Assembly (NCBI GenBank): GCA_050943255.1
Contig: JBMNOV010000015.1
Coordinates: 1-39,599 of the forward strand
Direction of reading: 5' to 3'
DNA length: 39,599 nucleotides
From: UBA4844 sp050943255
GTDB taxonomy: Bacteria; Bacillota; Syntrophomonadia; Syntrophomonadales; Syntrophomonadaceae
The notes below the pieces were generated by a model. That model was given only the letters and a program-made list of their open reading frames with translations, had not been told where the DNA came from and searched no databases. A program made the position numbers and the translations under genes. Below, piece after piece: positions 33,113 through 39,599 of this stretch; within the stretch, counting starts at the first letter, position 1, and every line of letters begins with the position of its first letter.

Positions 33113-34834
33113 ATGAAAGTAATTTTAACTACTTTAAATAGCAAGTATATTCACACCTCTTTAGCTCTAGCTTATCTGGAAGCGGCTTGCCGGTGTCCGG
33201 ACTGGGAGCTGGAAGTATGTGAATTTACCATAAATGAAAATTTAGAAGATATTATGACTTCAATATACCAAACTAGGGCTGATGTCATTTGTTTTTCGAC
33301 TTACATATGGAACATCGAAAAAATACTAACAATTTGCCGTGATTATAAAAAGGTAGCACCGCTCTGTACTATTATTTTAGGTGGTCCGGAGGTATCTTAC
33401 GATGCTGCTCAAGTGTTGACTGCCAATCCTGACGTTGACTATGTTGTTGTGGGTGAAGGTGAAGCAACCCTAAAAGAATTGTTAGAAAAGCTTGACAGGA
33501 AAGAGCCGGTAACTGATATCAAGGGAATAAGCTATCGACAAAATGATCGTATACAGGTTAATCTTCCCAGGCCGGTAATTGAAGATCTTGATGTACTGGC
33601 TTCTCCCATTAACAAAGATTTGACTGACTATAAAGAGCGGGTTGTTTATTATGAAACTACAAGGGGATGTCCTTTTAATTGCGCTTATTGTCTTTCTTCT
33701 GCTAGTAAAGGAGTCCGTTATTTTCCCCTGGAAAGAGTTAAAAATGAACTAAAACATGTGTTAGGCTACCAACTGCGGGAGCTTAAATTAGTGGACCGTA
33801 CCTTTAATTATAATGAGAGGCGGGCCCGCGAAATTATGCAATTTATTATTGAACAAAAATCAAAGACTAAAGTGCATTTAGAGATATGTGCTGATATCCT
33901 TTCCGAAAGTTTTATGGATTTTCTTAGTCAGGTACCCCCAGATATATTTAATTTTGAGATTGGGGTACAATCTACTTACCTGCCAACCTTGCGTGCAGTC
34001 AATCGCTTTAGTAATTGGGAACGTTTGAAAAAAAATATATTAACTATAAAATCATTCAGAAATATTCACCTACATCTTGATCTCATAGCCGGACTCCCAT
34101 TAGAAAGTTACTCCCGGTTTCAAATGAGCTTTAATGATGTTTACCACCTACAGCCTCATATGCTACAACTTGGTTTTTTAAAATTGCTAAAAGGTTCATT
34201 AATATACCGTAAGAGGAAGGAACATGATTATTGCTTTCAAAGCCATCCACCATACCAGATTCTGTCTAATCGGTATATTTCCTATGATGAAATAATAAGG
34301 CTAAAGCAAATTGAAAAAGTGTTAAACCGTTACTATAATGCAGGTATTACCCCAAGCACTTTGGACTATGTAATCAACTCTATTTATGATGGGAATGCCT
34401 TTAAATTTTTCGAGGAATTGGCTCTATACTGGGAAAGAAACGAATTATTTAGTATAGGCCATCGCCGGGAAAAACAATATGATATATTATTAGAATTTTT
34501 AAACTATCTTTACCCGGATAAAAGAGAAGTATTTAACGAATTAATCAAATTTGACTTTTTAAGCCGCAACTTGCCTCATCATTTCCCAGAAAAGGTTATC
34601 AGGCATCAAACTGATACTAACAGGGAGTTATTGTATAATTGTTTGGAAAATAAGGTATTTAAAGAACTACCGGTCTTGCCCCGGGGATCAAAGAGGGAAC
34701 TGCTAAAGTACTTACATTTAGAATATTTTACGATAAATCCTTTTAACCTTAAATCTATTCATCAATTATTTCCTTTGCTGTTCATCTATGATCCAACTAA
34801 AAAGAGAGCCCTAAAAATCCTGGTGGTAAGTTAA
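33113..34834 (+). CDS. B12-binding radical SAM protein (DUF4080 type)
   Basis: Cytosolic radical SAM enzyme with an N-terminal cobalamin-binding domain, 573 residues. Residues 1-140 form the B12-binding Rossmann fold (VILTTLNSKYIHTSLALAYL, then LGGPEVSYDA and VVVGEGEATLKELL). The radical SAM motif C-x3-C-x2-C is in TTRGCPFNCAYCLSS near residue 185. A long C-terminal region of about 180 residues (DUF4080-like) has no motif I can interpret. The reaction is unknown; methylation or ring chemistry is typical of the superfamily. It follows murB by 26 bases and may share its transcript. Confidence 0.88.
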   Translation: MKVILTTLNSKYIHTSLALAYLEAACRCPDWELEVCEFTINENLEDIMTSIYQTRADVICFSTYIWNIEKILTICRDYKKVAPLCTIILGGPEVSYDAAQVLTANPDVDYVVVGEGEATLKELLEKLDRKEPVTDIKGISYRQNDRIQVNLPRPVIEDLDVLASPINKDLTDYKERVVYYETTRGCPFNCAYCLSSASKGVRYFPLERVKNELKHVLGYQLRELKLVDRTFNYNERRAREIMQFIIEQKSKTKVHLEICADILSESFMDFLSQVPPDIFNFEIGVQSTYLPTLRAVNRFSNWERLKKNILTIKSFRNIHLHLDLIAGLPLESYSRFQMSFNDVYHLQPHMLQLGFLKLLKGSLIYRKRKEHDYCFQSHPPYQILSNRYISYDEIIRLKQIEKVLNRYYNAGITPSTLDYVINSIYDGNAFKFFEELALYWERNELFSIGHRREKQYDILLEFLNYLYPDKREVFNELIKFDFLSRNLPHHFPEKVIRHQTDTNRELLYNCLENKVFKELPVLPRGSKRELLKYLHLEYFTINPFNLKSIHQLFPLLFIYDPTKKRALKILVVS

Positions 34835-34970
34835 TAGAGAAAGTTTAAGCATATTCCGCAACATAGCCTTATGGATGTCCTGAGCTTGGGGTCATTAAAA
34901 AAGATAATTGCAATCTTGAGAAACTTACGGTAAATTTAGGTGGCAAGTATTTTGTTATGGAGGATGGGGA

Positions 34971-35618
34971 GTGGAAAATTCTCATAGAAGTATTATAGCT
35001 AAAGAGGGATGGAGTTATATATGTGTTTTTTTGGTGTTAACATTGGTGTTAGCACTTACCCCGTATAAACACTTCCTTATACTACCATTACTACTAGCGA
35101 TTTTTACAGCCTATTTTTTTCGCAATCCAGAACGTACAATCCCAGATGAATCTGGTAGTATTCTGGCACCTGCGGACGGAAAAGTAATTTCCATAAATGA
35201 AGTCTGGGAAGACGAATATATAAAATCCCAATGTATTCAGATTAGTATTTTTTTAAGTCTTTTTAATGTACACATAAACCGGGTTCCTATGGCTGGAAAG
35301 GTAGAGTATATATCACGCTCTGGTAATACCCATTTACCTGCTTATAGGAATGATGCGGCTGTTAGCAATGTCTCTAATACTGTTGGAATTAAATCTGTAT
35401 ATGGCAAAATTATGGTGGTTCAGATTACTGGAATGATAGCACGGAGAATAGTATGTTGGTTTCAGATTGGGGATACCGTTAAGGCCGGCGATAGGCTGGG
35501 CTTGATTAAGTTTGGCTCCTGTACTCAAATTTATTTACCTACCTATGCCCAAATCACGATTAAGCCTGGTGACAAAGTGAGGGGAGGGGAAACGGTTATT
35601 GGCAAGTTTAATGATTAA
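34971..35618 (+). CDS. psd: Phosphatidylserine decarboxylase proenzyme
   Basis: Makes phosphatidylethanolamine from phosphatidylserine. The 215-residue short form matches the compact Firmicutes/archaeal-type family. Two adjacent membrane segments lie at about residues 13-50, followed by ILAPADGKVISI, SIFLSLFNVHINRVP and KFGSCTQIYLP. The proenzyme cuts itself at Gly-Ser in that last motif, leaving Ser183 as the pyruvoyl group of the small chain. GTG start at 34971 after GGAGG. Overlaps pssA by 20 bases, so synthesis of phosphatidylserine and its decarboxylation are coupled. Confidence 0.92.
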   Translation: MENSHRSIIAKEGWSYICVFLVLTLVLALTPYKHFLILPLLLAIFTAYFFRNPERTIPDESGSILAPADGKVISINEVWEDEYIKSQCIQISIFLSLFNVHINRVPMAGKVEYISRSGNTHLPAYRNDAAVSNVSNTVGIKSVYGKIMVVQITGMIARRIVCWFQIGDTVKAGDRLGLIKFGSCTQIYLPTYAQITIKPGDKVRGGETVIGKFND

Positions 35619-36114
35619 GAGGTTTGCCAATTTACTTACTTTTTTGAATCTAGTATTCGGTTCAATATCTATTTTATATACTATAAATGGGAATAATGAG
35701 GCAGCTGCAGTATTTATCTTATTAGCGGTCTTGATGGATAGTATAGATGGTAAAGTAGCCCGTAAGCTGAAAATTAGCTCTGATTTAGGCAGGGAACTGG
35801 ATTCCCTATCCGATATGGTGTCTTTTGGGGTAGCTCCAGCTGTATTACTTCATTCCCAGGTTTTATTAGTTTCTTATAATATTTTAGGATTGGTAGCAAC
35901 ATTAGTATTTATAGGATGTGGTGCTTATCGCCTGGCAAGGTTTAATGTATTAAATTCAAATAACTATTTTATGGGGTTACCTATAACTGCAGCTGGAGGA
36001 ATATTGGCCATTTTTTCTATGATAGCAGCTAATTTATATCCGCTTGTTATTTTGTTATTAATACTTGCATTAAGTTTTTTGATGATTAGTACGATAAAAA
36101 TTCCTAAAATATAA
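35599..36114 (+). CDS. pssA: CDP-diacylglycerol-serine O-phosphatidyltransferase
   Basis: Membrane enzyme of the CDP-alcohol phosphatidyltransferase family, 171 residues with about five membrane segments. The signature DG-x2-AR-x8-G-x3-D-x3-D is complete (DGKVARKLKISSDLG, then RELDSLSD). It makes phosphatidylserine, which the upstream-encoded decarboxylase uses. The TTG at 35599 has GGGGAGGGGA eight bases upstream; the ATG at 35611 gives the more usual MIKRFANLLT start but is too far from that site. Both are possible. Closed by a long hairpin terminator. Confidence 0.93.
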   Translation: MASLMIKRFANLLTFLNLVFGSISILYTINGNNEAAAVFILLAVLMDSIDGKVARKLKISSDLGRELDSLSDMVSFGVAPAVLLHSQVLLVSYNILGLVATLVFIGCGAYRLARFNVLNSNNYFMGLPITAAGGILAIFSMIAANLYPLVILLLILALSFLMISTIKIPKI

Positions 36115-36175
36115 TTTTGTAGTTAGCTAGTAGATATATAAATTAAACAAGAGTCATTTGCTTATCCAAGCGTAG

Positions 36176-36228
36176 TGAAGGATCTAAACCACTTATAAAC
36201 AAGATTGGTTTAGATCCTTCAACTTTTT
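36176..36228 (+). terminator. Terminator after pssA
   Basis: A 16-bp perfect stem (36176-36191 with 36206-36221; it contains GGATCTAAACCA) with a 14-base loop is followed by ACTTTTT. It lies between the convergent pssA and chemotaxis genes and may serve both. Confidence 0.88.
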
Positions 36229-36316
36229 AGAATTATTCCATATTATCGCGAATGACAATCAATGAAAAAACCTTTTACTTGTTAGCATAGCGAGTATTAT
36301 CTTTTTATTATTTTAC

Positions 36317-38293
36317 TTAAGAAAGCTTGAATTGAGATGTAATTTCTTCTAATTCTTTGGCTAAGGTGTTTAGTTCCTTACTTATGCTAACGATACTGTG
36401 AACTGCTGCCAATTGGTTTTGGCTGATAGCAGTAACTTCTTCAGCTGAAGCTGCCGATTCCTCTGTTACCGCTGAAATACTGCTGATTGCCTCCAATATC
36501 TCATCAGTAGAAGCTAATAATTCCTCAAAGGTAGCAGATATATCTTGTATTGAGCTGTCAATTTCTTCTGATCCAGTTTCTATCTCGGAAAAAGCAGCTA
36601 CACTTGCAGCCAGTGATTCTCCCTGCTCTACAACTAGGTTTTTCACCTGGTTAACTTCATTTACTACCCGTTCAACCTGTCCCTGAACTTCAGCGATGAT
36701 TGAACTAATGTTTAAGGTAGCAGATCCAGTTTCCTCAGCCAGCTTACGAACTTCTTCAGCTACCACCGCAAATCCTCGGCCAGCTTCACCGGCTCGAGCG
36801 GCTTCTATTGCTGCATTAAGTGCTAGTAAATTAGTCTGGTCAGCGATATTTGTTATGACGGTAATTATTTCACCAATTTGTCTGGTTTTATTATTCAGAT
36901 CCTGTATAACTCCTGATACATTTTCGGTGCTTTCGACGGTATAATCCATTTTATCCTTTTGTTGTAGCACTTGCTGGGTAACCTTCTTTACAATCCCTTG
37001 GAAATTAACCGATTGCTTTGAAATCTTTTCGGTATTCTCTCCAACATTCTGCATGGCCAGTCCAACCTGGTGAGCCAGTTCACTAGTACGTTGAGCATCC
37101 TGGGCTTGGGAAGATGCTGCCCGGGCAACTTCTTCCGCGCTAGCACTAACCTGTTCTGATGCCTTACCGGTATTTTCTGCAGTTACCAGGAGATTATCGG
37201 CAACCCTGGCTAAATTCTGTGAACCATTAACGATCTGGCTAAAAGAGGTTTTTAAACTATCACTCATTGCTCCCAGGGAATTTACTAACATTCCAATTTC
37301 GGTTTTATTTTTGCTGCTAATACTATTGCTTAAATCTCCTTGGGCTAGTTTGGTGGTAATATTAGTCATATCCTTTATAGGACGGGTAAGTTTTCCGCTT
37401 ATGAACCAGATAACCAATAACAATAGTAAAAAAGTAAATAGACTAGCCATTACTGTTGCGCTCATCATCTTTTTCAGAGGTTCTTCTAACTCGTGCACAG
37501 GAACTGTTAATGCCATGGATAAATTAGTCAAATTTATTGGGGCATAGGCTGTATACTTGGCTGTACCTTCTATATTTACGGTACTGATACCACTTTCCTT
37601 AGCCGCAATTTTGGGAATAAGGTCAAGCATTGTGTTGTCGAGTTCTTCTAGCTTTTTGAACATTAAGTTATTTTCTGGATGAATTACGATTGTTCCAGTC
37701 TGATCAACCATGTAAGCGTAACCAGTTTGGCCAATTTTCATATCCTGGTTTAGTATTAGATTTACCATGGTAGTTCCTTTAACCGTGCCAGTTAGAACTC
37801 CAACCACTTTGCCGTCACGTTTAATGGGTACTGCCACGGGCACTACCAAATAATTGGCTATAGATGAGATAAATGGTGTAGCAATATTGGCTTGGCCGGC
37901 CATAGCAGTTTTAAAATAATCCCGTTCATTTAGTTTAAAATCATATTCTTGTCCGGCAAAATTAAGGAAAGTGCCATCAGGCCAAATTACATATAGATTT
38001 TCCTTTTCATCTGTCATCAATGGACCTAAAGTAGCAGGTATATTCTTGGCATCCATATTTTTTATGGCATCCAGCTTAGATATAGCCTCTAATTCTCTTA
38101 AGTTGCCTTCTAACCAGCGGCTAATTTCACCACTAATAGCTGCTACTTGCTTTTGGCAGGTATCTTCTACTTGTTGGGTCAGAATAGTTTTACTACTATT
38201 GTATGTAACAATGCTTTGACCTATTGAAGCTACCAAAAAGGCAATTAATACCCATACCAAAAGCTGAAACCTAATTGAATGTGTAAATTTCAA
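36317..38293 (-). CDS. Methyl-accepting chemotaxis protein with periplasmic-type Cache sensor
   Basis: Membrane chemoreceptor, 658 residues. First membrane helix at about 12-32, an extracellular sensor of about 240 residues with Cache-type features (LYVIWPDGTFLNF, NERDYFKTAMAGQ, GYAYMVDQTGTIVIHP), second membrane helix near 280-300, HAMP domain (GKLTRPIKDMTNITTKLAQGD begins it), then a long signalling coiled coil. The hairpin tip that contacts CheA/CheW is complete (IADQTNLLALNAAIEAARAG, then FAVVAEEVRKLAE). The sensor may bind a small organic acid. TTG start at 38293; AGGGAG lies about 12 bases upstream. A sigma-28-type promoter precedes it. Confidence 0.95.
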   Translation of the reverse strand: MKFTHSIRFQLLVWVLIAFLVASIGQSIVTYNSSKTILTQQVEDTCQKQVAAISGEISRWLEGNLRELEAISKLDAIKNMDAKNIPATLGPLMTDEKENLYVIWPDGTFLNFAGQEYDFKLNERDYFKTAMAGQANIATPFISSIANYLVVPVAVPIKRDGKVVGVLTGTVKGTTMVNLILNQDMKIGQTGYAYMVDQTGTIVIHPENNLMFKKLEELDNTMLDLIPKIAAKESGISTVNIEGTAKYTAYAPINLTNLSMALTVPVHELEEPLKKMMSATVMASLFTFLLLLLVIWFISGKLTRPIKDMTNITTKLAQGDLSNSISSKNKTEIGMLVNSLGAMSDSLKTSFSQIVNGSQNLARVADNLLVTAENTGKASEQVSASAEEVARAASSQAQDAQRTSELAHQVGLAMQNVGENTEKISKQSVNFQGIVKKVTQQVLQQKDKMDYTVESTENVSGVIQDLNNKTRQIGEIITVITNIADQTNLLALNAAIEAARAGEAGRGFAVVAEEVRKLAEETGSATLNISSIIAEVQGQVERVVNEVNQVKNLVVEQGESLAASVAAFSEIETGSEEIDSSIQDISATFEELLASTDEILEAISSISAVTEESAASAEEVTAISQNQLAAVHSIVSISKELNTLAKELEEITSQFKLS

Positions 38294-38404
38294 AACAACA
38301 ACAACTCCCTTAAATATTTAATTTAGGTAAACTTTCTACATAAATGAATATTATTCCTTCTAACTCGTCATAATTTTGGGTTTATATACATTTTCTTAAT
38401 ATAA

Positions 38405-38431
38405 TTATCGGAAAAAATACATAAAAGTTTA
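38405..38431 (-). promoter_or_regulatory. Sigma-28 (SigD/FliA-type) promoter of the chemotaxis receptor gene
   Basis: On the minus strand TAAA (38428-38431), exactly 15 bases and TCCGATAA (38405-38412) match the flagellar consensus TAAA-N15-GCCGATAA in all but one position. It lies about 110 bases upstream of the receptor start. Confidence 0.75.
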
Positions 38432-38592
38432 GTTTAAACCCATGGCTATGGTCATCGTGATATTATCAGGTTGTAGTGTTACTAGTATGCCAATACAAGT
38501 ATAGTAATGGGCTTTATTGTTCTTTATGTTTAATTCAGACATGGGTAGTTAGTATGCCAAGGGGAGGGGTAAAATAAAAGAAGATTTCTATA

Positions 38593-38632
38593 AAAAAATA
38601 ATGAGGAAGGAGAGGGAGGACCCCCCCCTCAT
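38593..38632 (-). terminator. Terminator after sleB
   Basis: On the minus strand ATGAGG plus a G run pairs with a C-rich stretch ending CCTCAT, followed by TATTTTTTTATAG. The eight-C run on the plus strand (38621-38628) makes a very strong stem. It is nine bases past the sleB stop. Confidence 0.85.
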
Positions 38633-38641
38633 GAAAATAAT

Positions 38642-39352
38642 TTAACGTGCAAACACATGTCGGCCAATTTTTGTTATTATTTGGCGGGTCCATACCCATT
38701 TACTAGTAGCTGTAACAGGATTCCAATAGTATAGAGCATTTCCGGTTGGGTCCCAGCCACGCAAAGCTGCTTGAGCCGCCTGGTATGATGAGCTATTGGG
38801 TTTCTGGTAAAACTGACCATCACTTACAGCGGTAAATGCTCCAGGTTGGAATATTACCTCCCCAATAGTCTGGCCGAACTGACCTGAGGCAATTCGGTTT
38901 AATACTACTGCGGCTACGGCTACTTGACCCTCAAATGATTCACCTCTAGCCTCACCATGTACTAAACGAGCTAAATTCTCTATATCCTGATTAGAACATG
39001 ACAGAATACCTCGAGAAGGGGTAGAGGTACCAACAGGCTGACTAACTTGCCTAATCACAGCCATTGCCGTTTGCCGGCCAGCAATACCATCAACTGCAAG
39101 ACCGTTGTTTCTCTGGAAATTCTTTACTGCCTGGGTAGTTTGCCATCCATAGATACCATCAACTTGGCCTGCCGAATAACCAAGATAATTTAGATCTTTT
39201 TGAAGCTGTTTAACGTCATAACCCCTTGTCCCCCAGGTTAGCACGCGGTCACCTAAATAAGCCTTGGTCTCTAATGGTGTCAAAAAAATAGCAGTTGTGG
39301 ACAGTATACCAATTATAAGTACGGGTATTATTATCTTCTTTAAAAACATCAT
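38642..39352 (-). CDS. sleB: Spore cortex-lytic enzyme SleB
   Basis: Exported germination-specific lytic transglycosylase that degrades spore cortex peptidoglycan, 236 residues. Signal peptide at 1-31 (FLKKIIIPVLIIGILSTT, then ETKA). A peptidoglycan-binding domain at about 36-102 has GTRGYDVKQLQKDL and VDGIYGWQTTQAVKNFQ. The hydrolase_2/SleB domain from 125 has LARLVHGEARGE with the catalytic Glu, QVAVAAVVLNRI, and GNALYYWNP. GGAGTGAG precedes two adjacent ATGs (39352 and 39349); the second is better spaced. No ypeB-like partner is in the window. Supports a spore-forming host. Confidence 0.94.
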   Translation of the reverse strand: MMFLKKIIIPVLIIGILSTTAIFLTPLETKAYLGDRVLTWGTRGYDVKQLQKDLNYLGYSAGQVDGIYGWQTTQAVKNFQRNNGLAVDGIAGRQTAMAVIRQVSQPVGTSTPSRGILSCSNQDIENLARLVHGEARGESFEGQVAVAAVVLNRIASGQFGQTIGEVIFQPGAFTAVSDGQFYQKPNSSSYQAAQAALRGWDPTGNALYYWNPVTATSKWVWTRQIITKIGRHVFAR

Positions 39353-39544
39353 CTCACTCCCGAAATAGTTTGATTCTAGTTTACCCGTATTCTATGGACT
39401 CTAACAAAGCGTCAATTCTGGGTTTGGGAGACACCGGCAGACCTGAGTTAAGTTATGCCAAGATTTCACCTGGAGAATACATTAATTCAGGCAGATTAAA
39501 AAAATTAGACCTTCATACCATATTATTTCTTCATAGGAAAACCA

Positions 39545-39599
39545 AGGGGACGGTTCTGGAAGCAGGGGGACGTTCTTTTTGCTTCCTTTTTAAGGAAGC
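39545..39599. mobile_element. Repeat and palindrome at the right edge, possible end of a small transposon-related element
   Basis: GGGGACGGTTCT and GGGGACGTTCTTTTTGCTTCC-like copies lie in tandem (39547-39557 and 39566-39586), and GCTTCCTT-TTT-AAGGAAGC (39581-39599) is a perfect 8-bp hairpin touching the window edge. A further GGAAGC at 39558-39563 can pair with GCTTCC at 39581. Stretches reading GGGGACGGTTCTTTT are, from memory, common next to IS200-like/REP-associated transposase genes in clostridial genomes. The rest of the element, if any, is outside the window. Confidence 0.45.

Larger units (their letters stand above)
38294..38641. other. 348-base intergenic region between the chemotaxis gene and sleB
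   Basis: Holds the sigma-28 promoter (38405-38431), an 11-bp direct repeat TAGTATGCCAA (38484-38494 and 38550-38560) and the sleB terminator (38593-38632). No gene seen. Confidence 0.6.

Noticed and set aside
39376..39425. Sigma-G-like promoter for sleB (GAATT-N17-CATAGAA)
   Set aside because: Each half departs from the forespore consensus; another alignment (GAATA-N18-ACTATTT) is no better.
39394..39599. Open plus-strand frame from an ATG at 39394 to the window edge (68 codons)
   Set aside because: No ribosome site, it overlaps the sleB promoter region, its last part is a translation of repeated DNA, and the product resembles nothing I know. It may be chance.

Overview
The window looks like a chromosomal segment from an AT-rich, spore-forming, probably motile anaerobe of the Clostridia/Peptococcia (Firmicutes). 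Evidence for this: strong AGGAGG-type ribosome sites with many TTG and GTG starts; spore genes (spoVK, sleB); a sigma-28-type promoter ahead of a chemotaxis receptor; an oxygen-sensitive type of catabolism (CoA transferase, acyl-CoA dehydrogenase, Fe-S flavin ene-reductase, Fe-S glycolate-oxidase-like subunit); and a gene that reads through only if UGA is selenocysteine. The order miaB - ricA-like - mutS - mutL - miaA - hfq - spoVK - ynbB-like - glnA - lexA follows, from memory, the order around these genes in Bacillus subtilis.

Layout. 1-1,000: a MerR-type regulator, plus a 22-bp inverted copy of part of it at the left edge. 1,100-5,940 (minus strand): CoA transferase, acyl-CoA dehydrogenase, sodium/solute symporter and its small membrane partner, i.e. 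uptake, CoA activation and alpha,beta-dehydrogenation of a carboxylic acid. 5,941-6,750: an 810-base gene-free divergent region with direct and inverted repeats. 6,751-10,872 (plus strand): short-chain dehydrogenase, NIPSNAP protein, 686-residue Fe-S flavin ene-reductase, and a second dehydrogenase 73% identical to the first. Together with the minus-strand genes this looks like a catabolic island for an unidentified acid or enone. 11,009-11,356: a thioredoxin-like selenoprotein with an in-frame TGA and a SECIS-like hairpin, closed by a strong terminator.

11,582-27,248 (plus strand): the conserved DNA repair/RNA modification block. A hydantoinase-like ATPase and a histone-deacetylase-family enzyme with a cysteine-rich tail sit, translationally coupled, between mutS and mutL; an RsmJ-like methyltransferase is coupled to mutL. 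27,279-31,677 (minus strand): lexA, a TtcA-like tRNA thiolase, and a GlcF/GlcD-type oxidase pair. 32,190-36,114 (plus strand): murB, a B12-binding radical SAM protein, psd and pssA. 36,317-39,352 (minus strand): a methyl-accepting chemotaxis protein and the cortex-lytic enzyme SleB. The right edge (about 39,545-39,599) carries repeats and a palindrome like those at the ends of small transposon-related elements.

The observation most worth following is the selenoprotein, which standard gene calling would miss or split. Next are the duplicated-dehydrogenase/ene-reductase island with its candidate operators, and the deacetylase pair inserted in the mismatch-repair operon. No tRNA, rRNA, CRISPR array, intact insertion sequence or known riboswitch was recognised.
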